This document shows positions 44,996 through 54,316 of a stretch of 64,000 nucleotides of DNA, one piece after another. This DNA comes from Roseisalinus antarcticus (GTDB lineage: Bacteria; Pseudomonadota; Alphaproteobacteria; Rhodobacterales; Rhodobacteraceae): NCBI RefSeq assembly GCF_900172355.1, contig NZ_FWFZ01000005.1, forward strand, positions 62,001 to 126,000, given 5' to 3'. The notes under the pieces are model-generated. The model was given only the letters and a program-made list of their open reading frames with translations, was not told the DNA's origin and made no database searches. Position 1 is the first letter of the stretch. Every line of letters begins with the position of its first letter. The position numbers were made by a program, and so were the translations under genes.

Positions 44996-45008
44996 GGCTG
45001 CGCCCCCT

Positions 45009-45081
45009 GGCCGGCCCGCCCGGGCCGGCCCTTGCCGGTCGGGGCGTAGCCGCGGACCGGGACCCCCTGGTCTCTCCGCGG
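45009..45081 (+). other. Two strong hairpins between rpsP and rimM
   Basis: GGCCGGCCC (45009-45017) pairs with GGGCCGGCC (45022-45030) around GCCC. CCGCGGA (45050-45056) pairs with TCCGCGG (45075-45081), enclosing an inner GACC-CCCT-GGTC stem. No T tract follows either, so they are not classic terminators; they could attenuate read-through or serve as RNase processing or stability elements. Confidence 0.5.
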
Positions 45082-45122
45082 CCGCCCCCGCGCCGCATCG
45101 AAGTAATGCAGGAGGCTCTGCC

Positions 45123-45641
45123 ATGGCGGCGCGTGTTGTTGTGGGCTCTCTCGGAGGGGCGTTCGGCGTCCACGGAGAGGTGCGGCTCAAGAGTTTCTGC
45201 GCGGATCCCGCCGCGATCGCCGATTATGCCCCGCTCTTCACCGAGGATGGCGGCATCTTCGCCCAGATCGTCCTGACCGGAGAGGCCAAGGGCGCGTTCA
45301 CAGCCCGGGTCGACGCGATCACCACGAAAGAACAGGCCGACGCCCTGAAGGGCACCGTGCTTTATGCCGACCGGGACCGGCTGCCGTCGCTTCCGGACGA
45401 TGAATTCTACCATGCCGACCTGATCGGCCTGCCGGTGCATGACACCGGGGGCGCCCTGCTGGGCCGGGTCAAGGCTGTGCATGACCACGGCGCGGGCGAC
45501 CTGCTCGAGGTCGAGCTGCCGCAGGGCAGCGCCACGGTGCTGGTGCCCTTCACCAGGTCGGCCGTGCCCACCGTCGACCTTGCCGCCGGGCGGATCGTCG
45601 CGGACCCGCCGGAGGGGCTCTTTTCGGACGGGGGCGCATGA
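45123..45641 (+). CDS. rimM: 16S rRNA processing protein RimM
   Basis: 172 residues. N-terminal RimM domain ([18 protein letters not shown], near residues 4-21), then a PRC-barrel ([15 protein letters not shown] near residue 92, and [18 protein letters not shown]). It helps mature the 30S subunit head with bS16 and uS19. The stop overlaps the ATG of a sulfotransferase-like gene (ATGA), an uncommon neighbour. Confidence 0.95.
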   Translation: MAARVVVGSLGGAFGVHGEVRLKSFCADPAAIADYAPLFTEDGGIFAQIVLTGEAKGAFTARVDAITTKEQADALKGTVLYADRDRLPSLPDDEFYHADLIGLPVHDTGGALLGRVKAVHDHGAGDLLEVELPQGSATVLVPFTRSAVPTVDLAAGRIVADPPEGLFSDGGA

Positions 45642-46423
45642 GCGAGGTCTTCGTTCATGCCGGGTTCCACAAGACCGGCACGTCGAGCCTTCAGGATTAT
45701 CTGCGCCGTCACCGCGCCCGCCTTGCCGCCGATCTTCGCATCGCCCTGCCCGAGGACATGGCGGGCCCGGTCGCGGCCGGGCTGGCCTGTGGCCGCGCCC
45801 CTCTGGCGTGGCGCCGTCGGCGTTTTGGCCGGGCCCTGGCGGCCTGGTTCGCCTGCCAGCCGCGCGACGGCCGTCCCCTGTTCATGAGTTGGGAGGGTTT
45901 CGCCGGCCTGATGCCGGGTCACCGCGATGCCCTTGGCCGGACCGTCCGGACCTATGGCATGGCCTTGCCCATGGCGCGGGCCATCCTGAACGCGGCCCTG
46001 CGCGGGATCGGGCCCGAAACCCGCGTCAGCTTTCTCTACACCACCCGGGACCAGGCGTCCTGGGCGCGGTCCGTGCATGGTCATATCCTGCGCTCGCGCA
46101 GGCTGACCGAGGATGAGGCGCGGTTCCGCCACCGCCTCGCCCCGCTCGGCCCGACGCTTGCGGCCCTGCTGGCCGGCCTGCCGGTCCCGGTCCACGAGAT
46201 CATGCTGGAGGAGGCCGCCCGGCACAGGCTGGGGCCGGCCGGCCCCGCGCTGATGATCGCGGGGTTGCCCGAGGCGCGGCTGGCGGCGCTGCCCCGCGCG
46301 CCGGTCACCAATCGCGGCGACGGGGCGGACTTGCGGGCCGCCTATCTGAGCATGAACAGGAAGACCCGCGACCGCCCCGCCCTTGCGCAGGCCAAGGCCG
46401 CGATGGGCAAGGCGCACGGATAG
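45638..46423 (+). CDS. Sulfotransferase-like protein, paralogue A
   Basis: 261 residues. The N-terminus [19 protein letters not shown] contains the likely PAPS-binding loop HKTGTSS. A conserved [19 protein letters not shown] lies near residues 130-148, where family members carry the 3'-phosphate site. No signal peptide. The ATG overlaps the rimM stop, so it is translated with the ribosome-assembly genes. Two paralogues follow at 46425 and 48106. The substrate is unknown. Confidence 0.78.
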   Translation: MSEVFVHAGFHKTGTSSLQDYLRRHRARLAADLRIALPEDMAGPVAAGLACGRAPLAWRRRRFGRALAAWFACQPRDGRPLFMSWEGFAGLMPGHRDALGRTVRTYGMALPMARAILNAALRGIGPETRVSFLYTTRDQASWARSVHGHILRSRRLTEDEARFRHRLAPLGPTLAALLAGLPVPVHEIMLEEAARHRLGPAGPALMIAGLPEARLAALPRAPVTNRGDGADLRAAYLSMNRKTRDRPALAQAKAAMGKAHG

Positions 46424-46424
46424 G

Positions 46425-47228
46425 ATGCCTCGGCTGCTGCTTCACCCCGGTTTCCACAAGACCGGAACCAGCTCTGCCCAGCATCTGCTGTGGCGCAACC
46501 GCGCCCTTCTGGCGCCGCATGTGACGATCTACCAGCTGCGCCATCTGCGCGATGCCGCCAAGCTTTGCATGGGGTTTTCGCGCACGGGCAACCCCTTGCT
46601 GCTGCTCGACCTGGTCGAGGCGCTGAATGCCGCGCTCGTCGAGACACCCGAAGACAAGCACATCCTGCTGACCTGCGAGGGGCTGTCGGGGCACCTGCCC
46701 GGCTGGCCCGGCGTCGCGGATTACGGCGCCGCCCGGATCGCCGCCAGCTATCTGACCGGCTATCTGGCAGAGCGGTTCCCCGGCCATGTCCCAACGCTGA
46801 TCTACACGACACGCGCCCCCGAAAGCTGGCTCTGGAGCGCGTGGCGGCACCACCTGATCGGCCAGCGGCTGACGGCCGGGTGGGACGAGTTCGCCGAGAC
46901 CCTTCGCGGGGCGGCCGACCTCACGGCCGTGGCCGCCGAGATCGCCGGTGCCCTCGACCCCCTGCCCGTCCAAACCCTGCCCCTCGAAGAGGCGCAAACC
47001 GATCCCCGCGGCCCGGGCGGCGCCCTGCTGACCCCGCTCGGCCTGCCGCCCGAGCTGACGGAAGCGCTTGTCCCCGTCGGCCACGGCAACCGCGGGCCGG
47101 ACGCGGCGCTGGCCGAGGCGCTGCTTGCCCTCAACCGCTCCGACCTGGGCGATGCCGCGCTGCGCGAGCGCAAGCTGGCCCTGTGCGAGGCGGCGGGCGT
47201 GGGCGGTTGGGCCCGGGGGATGGCCTGA
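46425..47228 (+). CDS. Sulfotransferase-like protein, paralogue B
   Basis: 267 residues, beginning [19 protein letters not shown], with the same loop as paralogue A and the matching LIYTTRAPESWLWSAWRHH in the middle. The ATG lies one base after the preceding stop. The C-terminal helix (LLALNRSDLGDAALRERKLA) matches paralogues A and C in layout. Target unknown; sulfation of a sugar or small molecule is the simplest guess. Confidence 0.78.
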   Translation: MPRLLLHPGFHKTGTSSAQHLLWRNRALLAPHVTIYQLRHLRDAAKLCMGFSRTGNPLLLLDLVEALNAALVETPEDKHILLTCEGLSGHLPGWPGVADYGAARIAASYLTGYLAERFPGHVPTLIYTTRAPESWLWSAWRHHLIGQRLTAGWDEFAETLRGAADLTAVAAEIAGALDPLPVQTLPLEEAQTDPRGPGGALLTPLGLPPELTEALVPVGHGNRGPDAALAEALLALNRSDLGDAALRERKLALCEAAGVGGWARGMA

Positions 47229-47294
47229 TGCGTCCGGGCCTAGTTTAGCCAGGCCTTGTTTCCAAGTCCGCGGGCTTGGGCTAGAGAACGCAGC

Positions 47295-48095
47295 ATGTCA
47301 GACGCATCCAAGTCCCACGGTCGCAAGTCGATCCGCGCCACGCTCAAGCCCCGAGAGCTGATGGTCGACCGGCCAGAGCTGTCGCGGGCCTGGACGGCGC
47401 AGATCATCACCCTGTTTCCACAGGCTTTTCCCGGCATCCTCGGCGAAAGCCTGACCGGCAAGGCGCTGAAGGACGGGTTGTGGCAGCTGCGCACGATCGA
47501 CCTGCGGCTGTTCGGCGACGGCAAGCATCGCAACGTCGACGACACCCCTGCCGGCGGTGGCGCGGGCATGGTGCTGCGCGCCGACGTGGTGGGCCGGGCG
47601 ATCGAACAGGCCCAGGGCACCGCCCGCGGCCGGATGCCGATCCTCTATCTCTCGCCCCGCGGCCGCCGGTTCGACCAGCCGATGGCCCAGGCGCTGGCCG
47701 CCTGCGACGGGGTCACCCTGCTCTGCGGCCGGTTCGAAGGGGTCGACCAACGAGTGCTCGATCACTACGGGATCGAAGAGGTCTCGCTCGGCGATTTCGT
47801 CCTGACCGGCGGAGAGATCGCCGCCCAGGCGATGCTGGATGCCTGTATCCGCCTGCGGCCCGGCGTGCTGGGCAATGCGGTCTCGGCGGTTGAGGAGAGC
47901 TTTTCCAACGGCTTGCTGGAGCATCCGCAATACACCCGCCCCGCCGAATGGAAGGGCCTGCCGATCCCCGAGGTGCTGACCTCGGGCCATCACGAGCGGA
48001 TCACCGAATGGCGCCAGGCGCAGGCCGAGGCGCTGACCCGCGACCGGCGCCCCGACCTCTGGGCCGCCCATGCCGCGCGGCCGCGAAAGCCATGA
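47295..48095 (+). CDS. trmD: tRNA (guanine-N1-)-methyltransferase TrmD
   Basis: 266 residues, a little longer than E. coli TrmD because of an N-terminal extension. It forms the SPOUT trefoil knot and methylates G37 of tRNAs. Motifs are PAGGGAGMVL, LLCGRFEGVDQRV and the SLGDFVLTGGEIAA knot, all intact. The ATG at 47295 is preceded by a GAGAACGCAGC leader. It lies 66 bases after paralogue B and 10 bases before paralogue C. Confidence 0.96.
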   Translation: MSDASKSHGRKSIRATLKPRELMVDRPELSRAWTAQIITLFPQAFPGILGESLTGKALKDGLWQLRTIDLRLFGDGKHRNVDDTPAGGGAGMVLRADVVGRAIEQAQGTARGRMPILYLSPRGRRFDQPMAQALAACDGVTLLCGRFEGVDQRVLDHYGIEEVSLGDFVLTGGEIAAQAMLDACIRLRPGVLGNAVSAVEESFSNGLLEHPQYTRPAEWKGLPIPEVLTSGHHERITEWRQAQAEALTRDRRPDLWAAHAARPRKP

Positions 48096-48105
48096 CGGGC
48101 GCGGC

Positions 48106-48909
48106 ATGAAGGTCATCGTCCACGCCGGGTTTCACAAGACCGGCACAACTTCGCTGCAGCAGGGGTTGCGCGCCAACGACAAGCTTCTGGCACCCCACGC
48201 GGCGCTTTATTACGGGGCGCGGCTGCAACCGGTGCTGCACCGGGGCCGGCATTTCGGCTTTCTGCCCGGTCCGAAGCGGCTGGCCGGCTTTCGCCGGGAT
48301 CTGCGGGTCCTGCTCGACAAGATGCCCGATGCGGAGCGGATCGTCCTGACCCGCGAGGCTTTCAGCGGCGCCATGGTCGGAGAGACGCGGGCCGACGGTG
48401 TCCGGATCACCAGCTACGGCGACACGGCGGTCATCCTCGCCAGGGCGCTGGCCGAGGGCATCGCCGCGCGGTTTCCGGGCAGCGAGATCGTGTTTCTCTA
48501 CACCACGCGGGACACCGAGGGCTATATCGCCAGCGCCTGGAAACACCTGCTGCGCCTGCGCCGCATGACCGAGGATTACCAGGCCTTTGCCGCGACCGTC
48601 AGCCCGCATCTCGACCTCGACCAGGAGGTCGCGCGGCTGACCGCCGCCCTGGCCCCGCACCGTGTCGTGGTGCGGTCCCTGTCCGAGATCGCGGCAAGCC
48701 CCGAGGGCCCGGCAAGCGCGGTTTTCGACCTGCTCGACCTGCCCCGCGACCTGCGCAACCGGATTACCCCGGCCCCCGCGGCGCGGCGCAGCCAGTCGGA
48801 CACGCTCTCGGCCTGGCTGCTGGAGGCGAACCGGACCATCGCGGACGACGCCGAGCTGCATCGCGCCAAGGTCGCGGCCCTCGCCGAAGCCGGGCTCGGG
48901 ATGGACTGA
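48106..48909 (+). CDS. Sulfotransferase-like protein, paralogue C
   Basis: 267 residues, beginning [20 protein letters not shown], with the loop of paralogues A and B and VFLYTTRDTEGYIASAWKH near residues 128-146. The segment LTREAFSGAMVGE aligns with SWEGFAGLM in A and TCEGLSGHL in B. The ATG lies 10 bases after trmD. It closes the sulfotransferase set before rplS; a 291-base non-coding stretch follows. Confidence 0.78.
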   Translation: MKVIVHAGFHKTGTTSLQQGLRANDKLLAPHAALYYGARLQPVLHRGRHFGFLPGPKRLAGFRRDLRVLLDKMPDAERIVLTREAFSGAMVGETRADGVRITSYGDTAVILARALAEGIAARFPGSEIVFLYTTRDTEGYIASAWKHLLRLRRMTEDYQAFAATVSPHLDLDQEVARLTAALAPHRVVVRSLSEIAASPEGPASAVFDLLDLPRDLRNRITPAPAARRSQSDTLSAWLLEANRTIADDAELHRAKVAALAEAGLGMD

Positions 48910-49200
48910 CCGCCCGTCACTTGACCCTTGATCGACGCCGGAAGTTGGAGTAAGCGGCTCTCTCATGCGGCGGGATCGGACTTCGATCGCGATGTATGGC
49001 TGTGGTCCGGGATTTTTCGGCGGAACGGGGAACTTCGCCCCGGCATCCCGAAGCTCTCGACGGGCCGCTGCGAGACCAGGAAAGCGTTGCGCGATCTCTT
49101 GCGGGCTGGCCACGGGCCGGGACCCGGTCGAAGACAAGAGCTCTCGGGCGGCAAAGACACCTTCACGGACCAACCGTGAGCAGATTTAGGAGTGGATCAG
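48910..49200 (+). other. Gap and possible leader upstream of rplS
   Basis: 291 bases without a gene. A TTGACC (48921-48926) could be the -35 of a separate rplS promoter, with a poor -10 about 17 bases downstream. A CGGGG/CCCCG hairpin lies near 49034-49055. Whether this is a leader with regulatory structure or plain spacer is undecided. Confidence 0.4.
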
Positions 49201-49587
49201 ATGAACCTGATCGCTGAACTCGAGGCGGAACAGATCGCCTCGCTCGGGAAGAGCATTCCCGACTTCAAGGCCGGCGATACGATTCGCGTCGGCTACAAGG
49301 TGACCGAGGGCACCCGCACCCGTGTGCAGAACTACGAAGGCGTCTGCATCAGCCGCAAGAACGGCTCTGGCATCGCCGGGTCGTTCACGGTGCGCAAGAT
49401 CTCCTTCGGCGAGGGTGTGGAGCGTGTGTTCCCGCTCTACTCGACCAACATCGAAGAGATCACCGTCGTGCGCCGCGGCAAGGTCCGCCGTGCCAAGCTC
49501 TATTACCTGCGGACGCGTCGGGGCAAATCGGCCCGTATCGCCGAGCAGACCAATTATCGCGCCCCCAAGGCCGGCGCACAGGCCTGA
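49201..49587 (+). CDS. rplS: Ribosomal protein bL19
   Basis: 128 residues. The core [20 protein letters not shown] and [14 protein letters not shown] match bL19, which lies at the 30S-50S interface. The ATG at 49201 has AGGAG nine bases upstream; a GTG at 49192 is in frame but poorer. It follows the structured gap after the sulfotransferase set and is 11 bases from rpmE. Confidence 0.96.
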   Translation: MNLIAELEAEQIASLGKSIPDFKAGDTIRVGYKVTEGTRTRVQNYEGVCISRKNGSGIAGSFTVRKISFGEGVERVFPLYSTNIEEITVVRRGKVRRAKLYYLRTRRGKSARIAEQTNYRAPKAGAQA

Positions 49588-49598
49588 GGAGAGCCGAG

Positions 49599-49820
49599 AT
49601 GAAAAAAGACATCCATCCCGATTACCACCTCATCAACGTCAAGATGACGGATGGCACCATGCTCGAGATGAAATCGACCTGGGGCAAGGAAGGCGACACG
49701 CTGTCGCTGGATATCGACCCCTCGGTGCACCCGGCCTGGACCGGCGGCAGCTCGCGTCTCATGGACACTGGCGGCCGCGTCTCGAAGTTCAAGAAGAAGT
49801 ACGAAGGTCTCGGTTTCTGA
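49599..49820 (+). CDS. rpmE: Ribosomal protein bL31
   Basis: 73 residues ([20 protein letters not shown]). Lacks the CxxC zinc motif of the C+ form, so this is the zinc-independent C- type. It follows rplS by 11 bases with GAGGAGAG before the ATG, and a terminator lies 26 bases after its stop. Confidence 0.94.
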   Translation: MKKDIHPDYHLINVKMTDGTMLEMKSTWGKEGDTLSLDIDPSVHPAWTGGSSRLMDTGGRVSKFKKKYEGLGF

Positions 49821-49846
49821 GATCATCGGCCATCGCCACGCAATTG

Positions 49847-49875
49847 CGCCGCCCGGCCCCCCGGGCGGCGTTTTT
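49847..49875 (+). terminator. Rho-independent terminator after rpmE
   Basis: CGCCGCCCGG (49847-49856) pairs with CCGGGCGGCG (49861-49870) around CCCC, followed by TTTTT. Confidence 0.9.
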
Positions 49876-50037
49876 CGTTGAAGAACTGGGTCTTGGGGGC
49901 GGTTGCCCGGCCCCTGAACTCCAGCGCGGATCGGGCGAAACAGCGCAGGTCCGGCCAATCCCGCGGCGTGGAATTGTGACCCTGTTAAGGTCTTGCGGCT
50001 AGTCCCGATCCTGTTCGCCAACAGGAGTCTGCCCGCA

Positions 50038-51959
50038 GTGAAGTCGCGTTTTCAATCCCTCAAGGTCCGACTTGCCCTCGGGCTGACGCTTCTGCTCATC
50101 GTGCTTTGCACCGGCGTGGTCGGCAGCCTGACAAGAAGCACCGAGAATGCGCTGCTGGACGCGGCCGAACGCCACCAGGCGATGTCCTTGCGGTTTCTCG
50201 CCAGCACATTCGACGTGGCATACGACCAGGTCGAGGCCAGGTTCTCCTCCGACGGCTCTGATCTCGCTGTGACCTGGGAGTCCGCGCCCGCCTTCGACGG
50301 ACATGACCTGATCGACCGGGTCGGCACCCTCACGGGCGAGACTGCCACCATCTTCGGCTGGGATGCGGAGAGGGGCGATTTCATACGCCTGTCGACCAAC
50401 ATACGGACTGCGGAGGGGGACCGCGCCGTGGGCACCTACCTGGGCCGCGACAACCCGGTGCGCACGGCGATGCTCGCCGGAGAGACCTACCGCGGGGAGG
50501 CCACGATTCTCGGCAAGTCCTACCTCACGATCTACCAACCCGTGACGAATGCGACCGGCGAGGTCACCGGGATCATCTACGTCGGGATAGACCGCGGCGT
50601 GGTCGACGCCGCCATCGCCGGGAAACAGCGATTCGGCACCATCATTTCGGCCATCAGCATCGCTGCCGGCGTCGCCGCCCTGCTGTCGCTGCTGACCTAC
50701 CAGCTGCGGCCTCTCGGCGGGCTGGCCGCGACCATCGGCAAGGTGTCGAACGGCGACCTGGACGAGACGGTCCCCTACCAGTCCCGCGGGGACGAGATCG
50801 GCGGCATCGCCCGACGGATCGAGACCTTCCGCCTCGGCCACCTGCAGGAACGCGCACGGATACGCAAGCGCGAGCAGGATCAGGCCGATACGGAGCGCGT
50901 AGTGGCGGAGCTTCGCAACGGTCTTGCGCATCTCGCCCGGCAGGATCTGTCGCACAGGATCGAGGGGGCCGGCGACGGGCCGTTCCCCGAGAAATACGTC
51001 TCGCTGCGCGACGATTTCAACGCCGTGGTCGACAGCCTCGCCTGGTCCTTGGGCGATGTCGGTGGCGTCGCCGAGAACGTCCGCAACGCCGCCGAAGAGA
51101 TCGGGGCGATGTCCGACGACCTCTCGCGCAGGGTGGAAACCCAGGCCGCGACGCTGGAGGAATCAGCCGCGGCGCTCGACGAGCTGACTCAATCCAGCGC
51201 GGAGGTGGCAGGCACCGCCCGAAATGCGGACGAGATCGCCAAGCAAAGCAGGGAAATGTCGGCCGAAAGCGAAAAGATCCTCAAGGAGGCGGTCGCCGCC
51301 ATCCAGCGGATCGAAGCCTCTTCCGAGCAGATCAACCAGATCATTTCCGTGATCGACGACATCGCCTTCCAGACCAACCTTCTGGCACTCAACGCCGGGG
51401 TCGAATCCGCCCGTGCGGGCGAGGCTGGCAAGGGATTCGCGGTCGTCGCGTCCGAGGTGCGGGGGCTTGCCCAGAACGCCTCGACCTCGGCGCAGGAGAT
51501 CAAGAACCTCATCATGAAAAGCGGCGAGCAGGTCAGCGAGGGCAGCGCCCTGGTGCAACGGACCGGCACGTCCCTGGGCCAGGTCCTGTCCCATGTGGAA
51601 ACCCTCGGCGGCTTCATGGCCAGCATCGCCGAGGCCGTGGCGCACCAGGCACGCGGTCTTGACGAGGTGAGCCAGAGCGTGAAGCAACTGGACAGCATGA
51701 CCCAGCACAACGCAGCGATCTCGAAGAAGCGAATGCCTCGGGCCAGACCCTGCGCCACGAGGCCGAACAACTTGGCGAGACACTGGGCGCCTTCCACGGC
51801 ATACGCGGCCGGGCCGAGGCAAGGGCCCCCTCAGCCCGGCGCGAGGTCTCTGCTATGCCGCAGATCCAGGAGGCGCCCCCACCCGCCCGGCAGCCGCCCG
51901 CCGGGGTCGTCCAGATGCGGGCGACCGGCACGGATGCTGACGCATTCCAGGATTTCTGA
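50038..51959 (+). pseudogene. Methyl-accepting chemotaxis protein with a frameshift near the C-terminus
   Basis: Start GTG at 50038, with AGGAG upstream. The N-terminal membrane helix (about residues 11-32), a periplasmic Cache-like sensor ([19 protein letters not shown] and [18 protein letters not shown]), a second helix, HAMP and the signalling hairpin ([19 protein letters not shown]) are intact. Between bases 51719 and 51720 one base appears lost: the expected reading [20 protein letters not shown] requires ATGCTCGAA, while the sequence has ATCTCGAA. Restoring one base gives a C-terminus that ends ADAFQDF at 51959, similar to CheR-binding tails. As read, the frame runs on to 52107. It is either a recent frameshift or a sequencing error. 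Confidence 0.75.
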
Positions 51960-52137
51960 TCGGTCCCCGACCCCGGCCACCATGCCCGGCCGAGCTCGAT
52001 GGACAACTCCAGTCCATCCACCTGCTGTGGCACGACCGACAAGCCTTGCCCTATTTTGCGCGACGATGGCCGGCTGCGCTTTCGTCGGCTCGATAGACAA
52101 CATATAGTAGACACCAACAATAAGCGGGGGCCGGGCA

Positions 52138-52947
52138 GTGGCGCATATCATCGTCGTGGGCAACGAAAAGGGCGGCGCGGGCAAGTCGACCGTCTCGATC
52201 CATGTGGCAACCGCACTGGCGCGGCTCGGCCACAAGGTCGGGATCCTCGATCTCGACCTGCGCCAGAAGACGCTCGGCCGCTACATGGACAACCGGCTGG
52301 CCTATCTGGAAAAGACCGGCCTCGACCTGCCGACCCCATCTTATCATGAGCTTCCCGAGATCGACCAGGCCGCCCTGGGCCCCGGCGAGAACGTCAACGA
52401 CCACCGGCTCTCTGCCGCGGTGGCGGGGCTGGAGCCGGACAGCGACTTCATCCTGATCGATTGCCCCGGCTCGCACACGCGGCTCAGCCAGGTCGCGCAT
52501 TCCCTGGCCGACACGCTGATCACGCCGCTGAACGACAGCTTCGTCGATTTCGACCTGCTCGCCCATATCGCCATGGACGGCGAGACGATCACAGGCCCGT
52601 CGGTCTATTCCGAGATGGTCTGGAACGCGCGGCAATTGCGCGCCCAGGCCGGGCTGGAACCGATTGACTGGATCGTGGTGCGCAACCGCCTGGGGGCGCA
52701 GCAGATGGTCAACAAGGTCAAGATGGAAAAGGCGCTCGACAAGCTCGGCCGCCGCATCGGCTTTCGCACCGCGCCGGGTTTCAACGAGCGGGTCATCTTC
52801 CGGGAGCTGTTTCCCCGCGGCCTGACCTTGCTCGATCTGCGGGACATCGGGGTCAAGGGCCTGAACATCTCGAACATCGCGGCGCGGCAGGAACTCCGCG
52901 ATCTCATGCGGGCCCTTACTCTGCCCGGCGTCGAGGTGACGTTCTGA
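52138..52947 (+). CDS. mipZ: Division-plane positioning ATPase MipZ
   Basis: 269 residues, beginning at GTG 52138. A ParA-type deviant Walker A is visible (GNEKGGAGKST, near residues 8-18), followed by LDLDLRQKTL and LIDCPGSHTRLS. MipZ forms gradients that keep FtsZ at mid-cell in alphaproteobacteria. A TATAGT -10 (52103-52108) is a plausible promoter element. It is separated from the frameshifted chemoreceptor by 178 bp. Confidence 0.93.
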   Translation: MAHIIVVGNEKGGAGKSTVSIHVATALARLGHKVGILDLDLRQKTLGRYMDNRLAYLEKTGLDLPTPSYHELPEIDQAALGPGENVNDHRLSAAVAGLEPDSDFILIDCPGSHTRLSQVAHSLADTLITPLNDSFVDFDLLAHIAMDGETITGPSVYSEMVWNARQLRAQAGLEPIDWIVVRNRLGAQQMVNKVKMEKALDKLGRRIGFRTAPGFNERVIFRELFPRGLTLLDLRDIGVKGLNISNIAARQELRDLMRALTLPGVEVTF

Positions 52948-52956
52948 CCTGAACCG

Positions 52957-54150
52957 TCAGGCGGTCCGCTGCTCCGGCGTCGCGTCCGCGCGGGCCGGCC
53001 TGCGGCGCAGGGCATCCGTCACCACCCGCGCCAACACGAGGATCATCGACACCGCGCCCAGCAACAGCACGAGGATCGCCCTGAGGTCGCCCGCTGCCGC
53101 GGCGGCGAGCCGGTCCTGCGCCCAGGCCCTGACCCCGGCGATACTCAGCTCCGTGGCCGTGGCGGCGCCCTCGGCGGTGACGACACCGCCGGGCGCGGCC
53201 GTGGCGACCGCGGGCGAGACGATATCGGATGTGGCCTGAACCTCCGCCTCAGCCGCGGTCGGGGCCACAGGCTCGCCGGATCCGAGCAGACGCGGCGCGG
53301 TGATCATCACGACGGCCAACAACACGAACACGAGGAACAGCCCGACCAGGATTCGGCGAACGGGCGAACGACGATCGCTGGCGATGGCCGGGCCAACGAC
53401 CGCGGCGTCACCAGGCTCTTGCGCCCCGGGGGGCCGGGGCGAGGCTACCGGGACGGTTTCCGTCGCGGTTTCGGTGTCGGCCTCGTCGGATCGGGGCCGC
53501 GCGACGGCAAACAACAAGAGCGCCAGAAAACCGAGTGCGCCGCCGACCTTCGAGAAACGTTCGAAGACCGCCGATTGCCCATAGTCATCCGGCAGGATCG
53601 CCGCCCGGCGCCCATCGACGAACGGATAGATGACCGGGCCGGTCACGTTCATGCCACGTTCATCCAGCGCGGCGACCCATTTGCCGGGCGTGCCGAACCA
53701 TCCGTTGAGTGTCACCAGCGGGCGCGGATCGCCCGGCGCCCCGGCCATGGCCGCGAGGCCCGCCCCGGTGATCCGACCCGGCACGAAATCCGGCGACGAG
53801 AAGATTGCCATGCCCAGCGGAGCGGCGCCGGTGTCGTCGGTGACGCTCAGCAGCGGAACGGCAAGCGCGGACGGCCCGCCCTCGACCAACGGCGCAAGGT
53901 CCACGGCGCCCGCGACGTCGATCTGCGCCGTCACCAGCGCTTCGCCCGCGGTCGATGTATGGCGCGGCGGGTCGAACAGGTCGAGCGCGACCGCCGGCGG
54001 CGGCCCGGCCTGGTAGATTTCGGCGCGCGACGCCATGCGGTCGTTCGCCTGCATCTGCAGCCATATGCCCAGGCCGAATACGACGGCGGCACAGAGGCCG
54101 AGCAGGATCGGCGCGAGGCGGAAGACGATGGAAGTGGCTGCGACAGGCAT
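52957..54150 (-). CDS. Unrecognised membrane protein next to mipZ
   Basis: 397 residues. N-terminal membrane segment (about residues 10-32), a central domain with no recognised family, a second segment (about 196-215), an acidic Ala/Pro/Thr-rich linker, and two more segments (about 257-276 and 352-375). The central domain (about 50-190, with GPVIYPFVDGRRAAIL) is probably periplasmic. GGAG lies eight bases before the ATG. Convergent with mipZ and divergent from the MaoC-Pta gene. I do not recognise a family or function. Confidence 0.72.
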   Translation of the reverse strand: MPVAATSIVFRLAPILLGLCAAVVFGLGIWLQMQANDRMASRAEIYQAGPPPAVALDLFDPPRHTSTAGEALVTAQIDVAGAVDLAPLVEGGPSALAVPLLSVTDDTGAAPLGMAIFSSPDFVPGRITGAGLAAMAGAPGDPRPLVTLNGWFGTPGKWVAALDERGMNVTGPVIYPFVDGRRAAILPDDYGQSAVFERFSKVGGALGFLALLLFAVARPRSDEADTETATETVPVASPRPPGAQEPGDAAVVGPAIASDRRSPVRRILVGLFLVFVLLAVVMITAPRLLGSGEPVAPTAAEAEVQATSDIVSPAVATAAPGGVVTAEGAATATELSIAGVRAWAQDRLAAAAAGDLRAILVLLLGAVSMILVLARVVTDALRRRPARADATPEQRTA

Positions 54151-54316
54151 ATCAGATCTCCGGCTGAGATGGTGCCAGACTGCCCTCGGAATGCGGCACC
54201 CGGTGGGCACCGCCCGGACCATTTGTGGGAGAGCCTGCGGCAGCGCCCCTTCGCCCTTGCGCATCGCTGCAGGACCCCGGCACAGTGTCCAGGCTGCCGC
54301 AGCGACGGGAAGATTG

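Noticed and set aside
49034-49055. L19-type leader RNA known from Firmicutes upstream of rplS
   Set aside because: The known class is not described in alphaproteobacteria and I could not see its conserved structure; only a simple hairpin is present.
51960-52107. Extended C-terminus of the chemoreceptor as read
   Set aside because: Pro/Arg/Ser-rich sequence typical of an out-of-frame read; the other frame restores a normal C-terminus that stops at 51959.
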